A stretch of 64,000 nucleotides of DNA from Pseudomonadales bacterium (GTDB lineage: Bacteria > Pseudomonadota > Gammaproteobacteria > Pseudomonadales > Azotimanducaceae): NCBI GenBank assembly GCA_016763855.1, contig JAESSY010000036.1:1-64000 (forward strand), given 5' to 3'. The notes under the pieces were generated by a model, which was not told the origin of the DNA, did no database searches, and saw only the letters and a list, made by a program, of their open reading frames with translations. A program made the position numbers and the translations under genes. This document shows positions 36,484 to 47,730 of this stretch, in pieces. Position 1 is the stretch's first letter. Each line of letters starts with the position of its first letter.

Positions 36484-36894
36484 GTGCTTAAGATCGCAGG
36501 TATTGATCACATTGTCTTGAGAACAACAAAATTGTCAGAGACGCTTCATTTTTACAGTGAAATACTGGGTTGCAAAATCGAGAGGGAGACGTCACCAGAA
36601 ATTGGATTAACTCAGTTACGTGCCGGTGCAGCATTGATTGATCTAGTCACCGTAGATAGTCAACTTGGAGAAATGGGCGGAGGGCCTCCAAGTTCTGGTG
36701 AAAATAACCTCGATCACTTTTGTCTTCAATTGACACCCACAACTGAAGAATCCATTACTGAGCATTTAAACAACCACCAAATTAAAACGGGTAAATTCTC
36801 CCCTCGCTACGGTGCTGAGGGTATGGGTAATTCCATTTATATTAAGGACCCCGAAGGAAATACTGTTGAGCTTCGCATTAAACAGTACGGTTAG
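36484..36894 (+). CDS. VOC family (glyoxalase/bleomycin resistance/dioxygenase) protein
   Basis: I start at GTG 36484, giving 136 residues that begin just before the VOC motif IAGIDHIVLRTTKLSETLHFYSEIL. The open frame runs to 36361, but the added 41 residues look unstructured. Paired beta-alpha-beta modules are visible, with candidate metal ligands H (GIDHIVL), H (NNLDHFCL) and E (NTVELRIK). The substrate is unknown. It probably shares a divergent control region with the nitronate monooxygenase. Confidence 0.8.
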   Translation: MLKIAGIDHIVLRTTKLSETLHFYSEILGCKIERETSPEIGLTQLRAGAALIDLVTVDSQLGEMGGGPPSSGENNLDHFCLQLTPTTEESITEHLNNHQIKTGKFSPRYGAEGMGNSIYIKDPEGNTVELRIKQYG

Positions 36895-36919
36895 CGCTTG
36901 GTAAGATGTAAAAGTTCGC

Positions 36920-37849
36920 TTATCGAGCACCCTGCTTTCTCAATTCAACCATCCATTCCTTTCCGGAACTAACACTAAATTTCTTGGCGAAATTTCCTTG
37001 ATTAACAGCAAGACTCAAGTTTCCGCTCGAATCAATAAACAAAAGTACTTCTCCCAGAGGCACATCAGCAAAGGATCTTGAGTAAGGCACAGTTTGCTCG
37101 AAGGCTATTTCAGCACTCTGTCTAATCACTACATCGTATTGCTCACCATAGACAGGCTTACCTTCATCAAACAAATGCTGATCAATGCTGAAAGTAATAT
37201 TGCCTAACCTACCAGTACCCCCGGAAACAAAACCACGTAAAACACCATCCACGAGCCCGCTACTTAGTACATCCAAATGGACAACTTCAGGTGCCATCAA
37301 AGGGCCCACTTCTTCAAAACTAATCACGCCTGCCGCTAATCTCGCACCGACGTAGGAATAGACATCCCGGCCATGGAATGTATGGTAGCGTTCACTACCA
37401 GATATTCGGTTTACTTTCTCATCGATTTCACGAAGAGCATCAATACCATACTCCTTTACAGGGTCAGACAAAGATCCATTGTCTGGGCTGACAAAATATA
37501 AACCATTCTTCGTTTTTAGTACTACAGATTTTCGATCAGTACCCACGCCTGGATCAACCACTGACACAAACACTGTGCCGGCAGGCCAAGTTTGCGCGTT
37601 GTAGGCCAAGCTTTGACTTGCCGCTTTGATGTCATATAAAGGAATAAGGGGGCGAAGATTAAATATACTCAAATTCTTGTCTACGGAATATGCGACGCCT
37701 GTCATCACCAAACCGGAAAAGTCAGCCTGTATTATCAACGCGCCCTTTTCAACTTGGTTGTTATTCGAATCGTTACTAGCTTGCGCGGAAACAGCAAAAA
37801 GTAAACTGGACAAAATAATAGTAAGTGATCTAGATGCTGCCTTTGGCAT
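36920..37849 (-). CDS. Exported SAM hydroxide adenosyltransferase-like protein (DUF62)
   Basis: A 309-residue DUF62 protein with a signal peptide (residues 1-24, cleavage near AQA-SND). The triad of SAM hydroxide adenosyltransferases is present: D99 and R106 (VDPGVGTDR) and H159 (TFHGRD). The first family motif, usually TDFG...D with SAM-contacting Asp, reads ADFSGLVMTG here, so it is altered. Cytoplasmic members hydrolyse S-adenosylmethionine to adenosine and methionine. An exported form would not meet SAM unless it is supplied outside, so substrate or location may differ. Monocistronic. Confidence 0.82.
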   Translation of the reverse strand: MPKAASRSLTIILSSLLFAVSAQASNDSNNNQVEKGALIIQADFSGLVMTGVAYSVDKNLSIFNLRPLIPLYDIKAASQSLAYNAQTWPAGTVFVSVVDPGVGTDRKSVVLKTKNGLYFVSPDNGSLSDPVKEYGIDALREIDEKVNRISGSERYHTFHGRDVYSYVGARLAAGVISFEEVGPLMAPEVVHLDVLSSGLVDGVLRGFVSGGTGRLGNITFSIDQHLFDEGKPVYGEQYDVVIRQSAEIAFEQTVPYSRSFADVPLGEVLLFIDSSGNLSLAVNQGNFAKKFSVSSGKEWMVELRKQGAR

Positions 37850-37991
37850 GATATCTTCCTCTTATCTTCGGTAGTTAGATTTCTTTGACTATATCAAATC
37901 ACCACGTCGAATACCCTCAACGAGGGCCGAGCAATTCTACAAAATTAATATAGGTGGTAGACTGAGCACTTACCCTAGCGCGAGGTCGCTA

Positions 37992-38846
37992 ATGAAGAAC
38001 TCAAAATCCATGCTTTTAATCCTATTGTTCGTTCTTGGGAACAAGGTGGTGGCTGCCCCCGCCTATGTGATGCCAAACACCCATATGCACCCCCTCTCGA
38101 CCCCAAACACCATCAACAAAGATTATCTACTCTACGTACATTTACCTAGGTCTTATGAAGTAGACAAAAAGGTCGACTTTCCCGTTCTCTATTTACTTGA
38201 TCCTTGGTGGGATTTCCCGGTGGTCGCAGGATCACAGAGCGGATTGGTCTATGATGGCGTCATCCCAGCTATGATCATTATCGGTATTGGATATGCTGAC
38301 CTCAGCGCCGACCCTAATCTGTTAAGAAATTCAGACTACACGCCTACACTAACCACAAGTCTTCCCAAGTCAGGCGATGCTAGTGCCTTTCTCCAATTCA
38401 TCAACGAAGATATAATTCCTTTTATCGAAAACCAGTATCGCGTCGATGAGAGTTTTAGAGTGCTGGCCGGATCTTCCCATGGCGGCCTGTTTACCTTGTT
38501 CACGCTTTTTAAAAAACCCACTTTGTTTCAAGGGCATATCGCAATATCACCCGCTGTCAGTTACAACCATCGGTGGCTTTTCCAGAGAGAGTCGATATTT
38601 TTTGCAAAAAATGATTCACCTACACTTAATACAAACCTTTATATGACAGTAGGAAGTCACGATCAGATAGACAACTTTACAAATGAAACGATAGCATTTA
38701 ACAACATTATCAAAGACAGACCTTACTCAAAATTCAATTACAAATTTGAAGTACGCAAGAACGAGCACCATGCCAGTGTCAAGCTAGGCGCTTTCAGTCA
38801 GGGTCTTACCCACGCCTTTTCTACTTACAAGCGCAGCAAAAAGTGA
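37992..38846 (+). CDS. Exported esterase-like alpha/beta hydrolase (esterase D / Fes type)
   Basis: A 284-residue hydrolase with a signal peptide (LILLFVLGNKVVAAPA, cleavage about residue 21). LLYVHLPRSYEVDKKVDFPVLYLLD starts the PF00756-like domain. The nucleophile elbow G-S-S-H-G-G carries the Ser, a late Asp is likely in VGSHDQIDNF, and the His is in NEHHASV. The family includes siderophore esterases and S-formylglutathione hydrolase; the substrate here is unknown. Stop overlaps the next gene's GTG by four bases. Confidence 0.82.
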   Translation: MKNSKSMLLILLFVLGNKVVAAPAYVMPNTHMHPLSTPNTINKDYLLYVHLPRSYEVDKKVDFPVLYLLDPWWDFPVVAGSQSGLVYDGVIPAMIIIGIGYADLSADPNLLRNSDYTPTLTTSLPKSGDASAFLQFINEDIIPFIENQYRVDESFRVLAGSSHGGLFTLFTLFKKPTLFQGHIAISPAVSYNHRWLFQRESIFFAKNDSPTLNTNLYMTVGSHDQIDNFTNETIAFNNIIKDRPYSKFNYKFEVRKNEHHASVKLGAFSQGLTHAFSTYKRSKK

Positions 38847-39463
38847 AAGCTTTAACAAGTATTGCTGAATTGGAAGCGGTATATGGTCAACCCATGGATA
38901 GAGCATTGTGGAAAGAAATTGATCATATCAGTGATCACTATCAATCATTTATCAAGCAATCTTCTTTCTTGATCCTCGCGACTATCGGAGACAAAGGCAT
39001 TGATTGTTCACCCCGGGGTGATCCACCTGGATTTGTCAGTGTACTGAATAAGAAGTGCATTCAGATTCCTGATAGACGCGGTAATAACAGGATAGATTCA
39101 CTGCGTAATATTATTGTGAACCCGGAGGTTGGTATCATCTTTCTCATTCCGGGAATAGGAGAAACCATTAGACTCCGCGGCAAGGCAAAGATACTCATTG
39201 ACCCCGAGCTTTGTGAATCATTTTCTATCAAAGGCAAACCCGCCTCAAGCGTACTTTCGATTGATGTGACTGCAGTCTTTTTTCAATGCCAAAAGGCACT
39301 AGCCAGATCACAATTATGGAAATCAGAAAATCACATTGATAAAAACAGCTTGCCCACAGCAGGCGAAATGGCAGGTGCATTTGCCAAAGCCAAGAACATA
39401 GATTTTGATGCTCGAAGCTATGACAAAAATTATCCGGATTATATGAAAGAGACAATTTACTAA
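38843..39463 (+). CDS. Pyridoxamine-phosphate-oxidase-fold flavoprotein (PPOX, MSMEG_1061 type)
   Basis: A 206-residue split-barrel flavoprotein. SSFLILATIGDKGIDCSPRGDPPGFV is the FMN-binding opening, PDRRGNNRIDSLRNII and VGIIFLIPGIGETIRLRGKAKI are family motifs, and CQKALARSQLW is the C-terminal helix. Members bind FMN or F420; the reaction is unknown. Starts at GTG 38843, overlapping the esterase stop, so it is translated with it. Confidence 0.85.
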   Translation: MKALTSIAELEAVYGQPMDRALWKEIDHISDHYQSFIKQSSFLILATIGDKGIDCSPRGDPPGFVSVLNKKCIQIPDRRGNNRIDSLRNIIVNPEVGIIFLIPGIGETIRLRGKAKILIDPELCESFSIKGKPASSVLSIDVTAVFFQCQKALARSQLWKSENHIDKNSLPTAGEMAGAFAKAKNIDFDARSYDKNYPDYMKETIY

Positions 39464-39500
39464 TGGTGCAAATCAGACATCAAACTTCAGGAATCGAATC

Positions 39501-39989
39501 ATGTTAGGTATTACACAAACCAAGTTACCTGATCATGCTTTGCTTGCACGCTATACAAAAGATGGCTCACATACCGATTGTTACAGCTGTAATATCGAAA
39601 AACCTGTCAGCCTTGCAGAGTTCATTACTGCCTTTTACGGTACTCCTCTCTTTAAACTTGAAAGACTGATGCTGAAACTTATTGGTAAACCTTCAAGTGA
39701 TGTAGACCTATTAAATTTAGCGGCAGCATCAACAGACAACTTCTCCGCATGGACGGTTGAAACCAGAGAAGAAGATCAGATATTACTTTGCGATTTCCAA
39801 GGTAAAACGCGATCCTGGCTTATGCTTAGCAAAAAAGACGATAGTACCTGTTTATTTTTTGGTTCTGCCGTGATTGTACAAGAAGCGAACGGAGAGATTG
39901 GTATGGGATTTAAATTGTTAATGGGCTTTCACAATCTCTATTCTGTCTTACTACTATATTCAGCCCGGAAAAAGTTACAAAGCGATTAG
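39501..39989 (+). CDS. Hypothetical protein (162 aa)
   Basis: A 162-residue soluble protein. Notable segments are FITAFYGTPLFKLERLMLKLIG, FSAWTVETREEDQILLCDF and GKTRSWLMLSKKDDSTCLFFG, an alternating beta pattern with a hydrophobic C-terminal helix (FKLLMGFHNLYSVLLLY). It recalls DUF2867-like proteins in layout, but I cannot assign it firmly. It is 37 bases downstream of the PPOX gene, probably in the same operon. Confidence 0.6.
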   Translation: MLGITQTKLPDHALLARYTKDGSHTDCYSCNIEKPVSLAEFITAFYGTPLFKLERLMLKLIGKPSSDVDLLNLAAASTDNFSAWTVETREEDQILLCDFQGKTRSWLMLSKKDDSTCLFFGSAVIVQEANGEIGMGFKLLMGFHNLYSVLLLYSARKKLQSD

Positions 39990-40043
39990 GCTCTTTCAGA
40001 TCGCGTCGTTCAGTAATATCTGACTAGACACCATAGTCCCGCT

Positions 40044-40323
40044 CTACTTTAGCAACCCTAGTTTTGTAACGGGTATACCAACGATTCTTTCCATTGTCTT
40101 GTGCTTCGCGGTGGCAGCGTTTGCCTTCCATGCCTTTATCGATTCTAGGTCTGCCCAATATGAAACAGTGATACTCGATTCACCACTAGCAGACTCAACA
40201 CCTAAAAATCCAGGTTGCTCCATTGCAAGTGCAACCATTTTTTTCGCCATTTCATCATAGCCTGAGTCATCATCTGACTTCTGTGAGGTGAAGATGACAG
40301 TATAGTAAGGGGGTGATGGCGTG

Positions 40324-40337
<14 letters not shown>
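40044..40337 (-). CDS. Antibiotic-biosynthesis-monooxygenase (ABM)-fold protein
   Basis: A 97-residue single ABM domain: YYTVIFTSQKSDDDSGYDEMAKKMVALAMEQPGFLGVESA and ITVSYWADLESIKAWKAN are typical of this ferredoxin-like dimeric fold. Such proteins act as monooxygenases, heme-degrading or sensing proteins. The ATG lies inside the end of the ferritin-like gene (14-base overlap), so the two are coupled. Start may be at 40337 or 40334. Confidence 0.82.
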
Positions 40338-42537
<2,200 letters not shown>

Positions 42538-42710
42538 GTCATTAGGGAGAGGCCATTAGAACAACGAGAATAAAATGCTAAGCTTGATCTTTATAAGGCT
42601 TTAGTCAGAAATTATCAATTTCAATTCACATCCTGAAATTGGCGAGTTAGGATAGCGGTCTAAATTCTACAACCGCAAACTATTTAACAAAAAGAAGGAG
42701 CAAATTATCC

Positions 42711-43034
42711 ATGTCTGAGATTAGCCATGTAACAGACGCCAATTTTGAAGCCGACGTTCTCAATTCCGATGTACCCGTATTAGTCGATTATTGGGCAGAA
42801 TGGTGTGGACCTTGCAAGGTCATAGCCCCCATCCTCGAAGAAATCGCATCTGAATATGACGGCAAAATGAAAGTATGTAAGCTGGATATCGATGCAAACG
42901 AAGCAACACCACCAAAATATGGTATTCGTGGCATACCCACACTGATGCTATTTAAAGACGGTGAAGTTGAGGCAACCAAAGTAGGCGCACTTTCAAAGTC
43001 TCAGTTAACCGCCTTTCTGGACTCAAATATCTAA
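42711..43034 (+). CDS. trxA: Thioredoxin TrxA
   Basis: A 107-residue thioredoxin with the W-C-G-P-C active site (C32, C35), the buried Asp (LVDYWAEW), and cis-Pro in [10 protein letters not shown]. It supplies electrons to reductases, including possibly the ArsC in this window. AAGGAG lies 11 bases before the ATG. It is followed by a hairpin terminator, then rho, an order common in gammaproteobacteria. Confidence 0.97.
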   Translation: MSEISHVTDANFEADVLNSDVPVLVDYWAEWCGPCKVIAPILEEIASEYDGKMKVCKLDIDANEATPPKYGIRGIPTLMLFKDGEVEATKVGALSKSQLTAFLDSNI

Positions 43035-43048
43035 TCAGGGATGTATTT

Positions 43049-43083
43049 AAGCAAGGTATAGTGCGCAAGTGCTTTGCTTTTTT
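43049..43083 (+). terminator. Possible intrinsic terminator of trxA
   Basis: AAGCAA (43049-43054) pairs with TTGCTT (43074-43079), followed by a T run to 43083. The loop is long (about 19 bases) and the stem is short, so efficiency is uncertain. Position 15 bases after the trxA stop fits. Confidence 0.5.
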
Positions 43084-43095
43084 ACCAATTTATAC

Positions 43096-43126
43096 TTGAC
43101 AAGCGCATCAAAAAACGAGATATATA
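43096..43126 (+). promoter_or_regulatory. Candidate sigma-70 promoter for rho
   Basis: TTGACA (43096-43101) is a consensus -35. GATATA (43119-43124, 17-base spacing) or TATATA (43121-43126, 19-base spacing) would be the -10. It would start a leader of about 315 bases before the rho ATG, as expected for an autoregulated rho transcript. Confidence 0.55.
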
Positions 43127-43447
43127 CCTTATTCAAGGCTCCACATCCTAAGTAAACGACTAATCAAGATGATCATGGGTAGTCAAGAGCCTCGATTCGA
43201 AGAAAGAAATTTCACAGAAAACCCTTCCTGAGCCTTCAAAGCAGCACTAATGCTGTTGTCAATTGTAGGGGTTTGCATCGAAGCCTGTTAAGACCTAGGT
43301 TTTGACCTGGACAAATTTCTTTCGAATTTTACTAAATCTAAAATAGTTTTTGAGCATATAAATAATACTTCAAAGATCCTCTTCTAGATCCAATTCAAAC
43401 TAATCTTTGCGCACTAGCGCCATTCCTTAACTTAAGACCAAATAATT
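43127..43447 (+). promoter_or_regulatory. Long untranslated leader of rho
   Basis: About 320 bases with no gene between the proposed promoter and the rho ATG. It contains a small hairpin, CCTAGGT-TTTG-ACCTGG (about 43294-43310), and is otherwise weakly structured. Long leaders before rho in other gammaproteobacteria serve autogenous Rho-dependent attenuation; the same is inferred here from length and position. Confidence 0.45.
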
Positions 43448-44710
43448 ATGAATTTAACTGACCTTAAAGCAAAACCTATCCCCGAACTGTTGGAAATCGC
43501 CCACGAAATGGGTATGGACAATCTCGGCCGTTCTCGTAAACAAGAAATTATCGCAAGCGTACTCCGAAAGCATGCTAAAGGTGGGGAAGCGATCTTCGGA
43601 GACGGTACACTTGAAATTCTCCAAGATGGTTTTGGTTTTCTAAGATCCGCGGACAGCTCCTATCTTGCCGGACCAGACGATATTTATGTTTCGCCTAGCC
43701 AGATTAGGCGTTTTAACTTAAGAACAGGCGATAGTGTTTCAGGAAAAATTCGACCCCCGAAAGACAGCGAAAGATATTTCGCCTTACTCAAAGTTGACAA
43801 GATTAATTTTACAGATCCAAGCGAATCCAAAAACAAAATCCTATTTGAAAACCTCACACCACTCTTTCCAGACGAGCCTTTAATACTTGAAGCGGGTAAT
43901 GGCAGCACGCAAGATCTAACATCAAGAATCATTGACCTCACCTCCCCGATTGGCAAAGGACAACGGGGTTTAATTGTATCGCCACCTAAAGCAGGTAAAA
44001 CCTTAATACTTCAGAGTATCGCCCAGGCAATCGCGCGGAACAATCCAGAATGTCATTTAATCGTCTTATTAATCGACGAAAGACCTGAAGAAGTAACCGA
44101 GATGCAACGTTCTGTTATTGGGGAAGTCGTTGCCAGTACCTTTGACGAACCACCTTCTAGACATGTACAAGTCAGTGAAATGGTCATTGAGAAAGCAAAA
44201 CGATTGGTTGAACACAAAAGAGATGTCGTCATCCTACTCGATTCAATCACCAGACTTGCCAGAGCTTACAACACGGTCATCCCTGCTTCCGGTAAAGTAT
44301 TAACCGGTGGTGTGGACGCCCACGCGCTAGAAAGACCAAAGCGTTTCTTCGGTGCAGCCCGAAATATCGAAGAAGGCGGAAGCTTAACCATCATTGCAAC
44401 CTGTCTTGTCGATACCGGTTCAAAAATGGACGAGGTTATTTACGAAGAATTTAAAGGAACAGGTAATCAGGAACTTCATCTCGAAAGAAAAATCGCAGAG
44501 AAGCGCGTTTATCCAGCTATCAATATTCGTCGCTCTGGTACTAGACGAGAAGATCTACTCATGTCTGAAGAGGATCTACAAAAAGCCTGGATACTTCGAA
44601 AGATTCTTCATGAAATGGACGATCTTACTGCCATTGAATTTTTGTTAGAGAGGATGAAGAAAACCAAGACAAATGAAGAATTCTTTGCATCTATGAAGCG
44701 AACTAAGTAA
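43448..44710 (+). CDS. rho: Transcription termination factor Rho
   Basis: A 420-residue hexameric RNA helicase. The N-terminal Rho_N helix bundle ([15 protein letters not shown]) is followed by a cold-shock-type RNA domain (DGFGFLRS), the Walker [17 protein letters not shown], Walker [17 protein letters not shown], and the Q-loop region ([23 protein letters not shown]). It ends transcription at unstructured C-rich RNA. Length and motifs are normal. Confidence 0.97.
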   Translation: MNLTDLKAKPIPELLEIAHEMGMDNLGRSRKQEIIASVLRKHAKGGEAIFGDGTLEILQDGFGFLRSADSSYLAGPDDIYVSPSQIRRFNLRTGDSVSGKIRPPKDSERYFALLKVDKINFTDPSESKNKILFENLTPLFPDEPLILEAGNGSTQDLTSRIIDLTSPIGKGQRGLIVSPPKAGKTLILQSIAQAIARNNPECHLIVLLIDERPEEVTEMQRSVIGEVVASTFDEPPSRHVQVSEMVIEKAKRLVEHKRDVVILLDSITRLARAYNTVIPASGKVLTGGVDAHALERPKRFFGAARNIEEGGSLTIIATCLVDTGSKMDEVIYEEFKGTGNQELHLERKIAEKRVYPAINIRRSGTRREDLLMSEEDLQKAWILRKILHEMDDLTAIEFLLERMKKTKTNEEFFASMKRTK

Positions 44711-44725
44711 ACCCTCAACTATTTC

Positions 44726-45478
44726 ATGACAATACGATGTGAAATTGAGTCAATTGATTATCTCAATCAGGATACTAGGCGGGTTATTCTGAGAACACCT
44801 CATCATATTGAGTTTCATGCAGGACAGTATCTAGAAATTGTCCTGCCCGATCGCCGCTGCCCATTTTCAATCGCGTCGAAACCCAAGGATGATAATCTAA
44901 TTGAGCTACACATTCGTCCAACTGGAGACTCAGAAGACTCAGACCTCATTGAAAACCTATTAGATACGGAACGCGTCGTCGATATCCAATTACCCCTCGG
45001 TGAATGCTTCGTAGACACACTACCCACGGGACCACTACTTCTGATTGCAGCCAGCACTGGTGTAACACAGATGAAAAGCATAGTTGAACATTTGCATGAG
45101 GTAGGATTTACCCATGAAATATTTTTATATTGGGGTGTCCTTAAAGAAGAAGATATCTACCTAAGATCAACTTGCGAGGCCTGGAGCAAAACCAATAGCA
45201 ATTTCTTTTTCGCACCGGTTATTAGCGAACCCACGCTATCACCTTCGTGGACAGGACGCACAGGCTTAGTTGGCAAAGTCGCACTAGATGATTTATTTGT
45301 AACGCCTGGATCCAAATATCGTAAGGTCAGTATGGACAAGTTCAGCGTTTACATCAGTGGCGGACCTGGAATGGTATACGCCACTACGGATCTGTTTGTA
45401 GAAATAGGTTTGCCCATAAACAATATATATTCCGACATGTTCGCTCTAGCACCAAGGTCGGTCCTAAAAACTCAGTAA
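44726..45478 (+). CDS. NAD(P)H-flavin reductase, Fre/LuxG family
   Basis: A 250-residue ferredoxin-reductase-like protein without iron-sulfur domain. RCPFSIASKPKD is the flavin-binding R-x-x-F-S segment, and LLLIAASTGVTQMKSI the NAD(P)-binding loop; a late YISGGPGMVYAT is the C-terminal nucleotide motif. It reduces free flavin for partner oxygenases or ubiquinone-pathway prenyl-FMN enzymes; the partner is unknown. It lies 15 bases after rho and converges on hemY. Confidence 0.85.
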   Translation: MTIRCEIESIDYLNQDTRRVILRTPHHIEFHAGQYLEIVLPDRRCPFSIASKPKDDNLIELHIRPTGDSEDSDLIENLLDTERVVDIQLPLGECFVDTLPTGPLLLIAASTGVTQMKSIVEHLHEVGFTHEIFLYWGVLKEEDIYLRSTCEAWSKTNSNFFFAPVISEPTLSPSWTGRTGLVGKVALDDLFVTPGSKYRKVSMDKFSVYISGGPGMVYATTDLFVEIGLPINNIYSDMFALAPRSVLKTQ

Positions 45479-45483
45479 GGGGA

Positions 45484-46626
45484 TCAGGAACCGGATCGAA
45501 AATATTCATTACTCTTTTCAAAATCACCATCGAAAGCTAATAAATTAGCCAAGTTCAGACTAGCAGTTTTGTTTTCGCCAAGCTCAATACTACGCTCATA
45601 CTTCAATTTTGCCTTATCTCGATTCCCGGACAATTCATATAATTGACCTAGACAATAAGACAAAGTTGCATCATTCCCATGACGAGTCTCCCACTTTTCT
45701 GCAGTCTTGATACGCCGCTTTAAAGTCTCCATACCCAGCTTGGCATAAATTTCAACCAATGCAGGTCGCCAAGATGATTTGATTGCACTCCGGACTATGG
45801 ACTCAGCTTCTTTTTCATTTTCTAGGGTTGAACAGAGAATCTTTAAAACATCGTCATCATCGCGAATAGCAGCCGGAGCTTTTTTAAATATTTTTACACG
45901 AGCCTCATCACTTAGCTCACTACGAGACAGTTGTTGTATCACAATGGTCTTTTCCAGTGCATCCGTTTCTGCTTTTGATTCTGACGGGGCCTTTCTGACA
46001 TGAGGCATAATTTCCGCTAACCCATTCCAATCCTCTAAAGCAATTAGCGCGCGCTTCTTAAGATCGGTAGTCAAATCATTTTTTCCACTAGATTTAAGAT
46101 GCTCGAGGCATTTTTTCCAATCCCCACGTTCCGCCGCCATTTCTGCAGAGGCTACTGAAATCGCTTGCGTCGCCTGAGGATTCACTACTAAAGCTTCCCG
46201 GAGATAATTTTCTCTTTTCGCAGACTTACCTAATCTATCAACCGCCTTCGCCGCAGCAATGTAGTTATAGGCAGGATATTCGCCTTGTTTCGCTCCGCTG
46301 ACCAAGTATTTTTCAGCTCGTTCAAAATTCCCTTCTTGAAAAAAGACCAAACCTTTTGAGCTTAGCTCAAGGGATTTATTGCGTTTTTTATTATCGCCCC
46401 ATCGTTCTAATTTTTTATTTGCGCCACCGAGAAACTGAGCCAACTTAACGCTATAGAACGTCCCAAGCCCTAATACCGTCAGCATACCCACCATGACCCA
46501 CAAACTTGTTTGCAACGTCGCTCCACCGTAGGAAACAAGCACATATCCAGCGTCACGAGCGATAAGCGTTCCTACCCAACCAGCAATTACGATAACGATA
46601 AGAAAATAGAAGAGAGTTCTTTTCAT
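45484..46626 (-). CDS. hemY: HemY-like inner-membrane protein with TPR repeats
   Basis: A 380-residue protein of the gammaproteobacterial HemY type (not protoporphyrinogen oxidase). Two N-terminal membrane helices (LFYFLIVIVIAGWVGTLIA; VMVGMLTVLGLGTFYSV) are followed by periplasmic TPR-like helices (FFQEGNFERAEKYLVSGA; ATLSYCLGQLYELSGNRDKAK). The exact role is not established; it is always coupled to hemX. Start overlaps the hemX stop by four bases. Confidence 0.92.
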   Translation of the reverse strand: MKRTLFYFLIVIVIAGWVGTLIARDAGYVLVSYGGATLQTSLWVMVGMLTVLGLGTFYSVKLAQFLGGANKKLERWGDNKKRNKSLELSSKGLVFFQEGNFERAEKYLVSGAKQGEYPAYNYIAAAKAVDRLGKSAKRENYLREALVVNPQATQAISVASAEMAAERGDWKKCLEHLKSSGKNDLTTDLKKRALIALEDWNGLAEIMPHVRKAPSESKAETDALEKTIVIQQLSRSELSDEARVKIFKKAPAAIRDDDDVLKILCSTLENEKEAESIVRSAIKSSWRPALVEIYAKLGMETLKRRIKTAEKWETRHGNDATLSYCLGQLYELSGNRDKAKLKYERSIELGENKTASLNLANLLAFDGDFEKSNEYFRSGS

Positions 46627-47723
46627 TTTTCCGAACTCACTACTTCAGCCGAAAATCCTGCCATTAGCTTTCGCATTTCCTTTAAGGAGCCTGATATTTC
46701 TGGCATTGGTACTTCCACCTGAACATCTTGCAGGGAATTCAGCGTCGTTAGCATCGCGATGCTAACATTGTGCTGCAAGTCAAAATATTGATTAACCCAC
46801 ACAATGCTGTCCGAAAGACTTGAATCGAATATTTGTTGGTTTTGCCTTAATAGGGCAAGTTGGGCATGTTGTAATTTCATCACCAAATTCTGGCGCAAGT
46901 AGTAATCTTCCTGAGGCGGTAGGATGGGAGTGACAAGTTCACCGTCTCTCCTATAATCCACGAGACTAGCTAGTTTCGTCCCTATGGCGCGAAAAAAAGC
47001 CAGAGTTTCACCCTCTGCTTCATGCATGTCTGGAGTCAGGTTTTCAAACTTTAGTTTCTTTTGCTCCAATTTGCTGACCTGATTCACTAACGCACCAAGT
47101 TGAACAAAGACACCGTCTGTATCTAACTGACCAACGGATTTCAGTGCCGCCATATCTTCAGCAAGACTTTTTCTCAAATCATAGGCAACGATACCTTGCG
47201 CATCCTGAATGATCTCATCTGCAGCTATAAGTAGAGTCAAGGCACCCGCAGCATCTTGTTCCATCTTCACATGTTGATTTGCGAGCCGAATTAGATATTC
47301 AGCTTCTGCCAATAACCAATCTTCACTAGTGGTTCCTATTGACTGCTTCAAGCCAACGACCATTGTTTCTATTTCTTTCTTCGCCAAAGAGAGAGAGGCT
47401 TCTTGCTGGGTAATAGATAAATCCAGTTTTTCCTGAGTCAGCATACTTTTGCTTTGTGCCTCAATACTTTTGATAGCTGATCCCAAGCTCAAAAGATTTT
47501 CAATAGTCTCTGGATGTTGCGGGCTGGATAGGGAAGCAGATTGCTTTAATTCAAATGCTATAAACGCAGCATAACTCGCGAGACCTATAGCAATGAGAGA
47601 AAAGCTGACGCCCAACAAGCTCCATATAGAAGATGATGTTTTTGCCGGTATGGGTGATTCCTGATCTTTTTCCATCAGATCCAAGGCCGCTTCTAATCTT
47701 TCTTCCTTCGAGGTCTCACTCAT
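46623..47723 (-). CDS. hemX: HemX-like membrane protein (uroporphyrinogen III methyltransferase-like family)
   Basis: About 366 residues. One membrane helix (IWSLLGVSFSLIAIGLASYAAFIAF) follows a short acidic cytoplasmic head. The long helical periplasmic part has DWLLAEAEYLIRLANQ, the HemX family mark. I start at ATG 47723, seven bases after the hemD stop; the frame is open to 47750. Although often named a methyltransferase, it lacks SAM-binding motifs and its role in heme synthesis is unproven. Confidence 0.92.
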   Translation of the reverse strand: MSETSKEERLEAALDLMEKDQESPIPAKTSSSIWSLLGVSFSLIAIGLASYAAFIAFELKQSASLSSPQHPETIENLLSLGSAIKSIEAQSKSMLTQEKLDLSITQQEASLSLAKKEIETMVVGLKQSIGTTSEDWLLAEAEYLIRLANQHVKMEQDAAGALTLLIAADEIIQDAQGIVAYDLRKSLAEDMAALKSVGQLDTDGVFVQLGALVNQVSKLEQKKLKFENLTPDMHEAEGETLAFFRAIGTKLASLVDYRRDGELVTPILPPQEDYYLRQNLVMKLQHAQLALLRQNQQIFDSSLSDSIVWVNQYFDLQHNVSIAMLTTLNSLQDVQVEVPMPEISGSLKEMRKLMAGFSAEVVSSEK

Positions 47724-47730
47724 AAATTTA

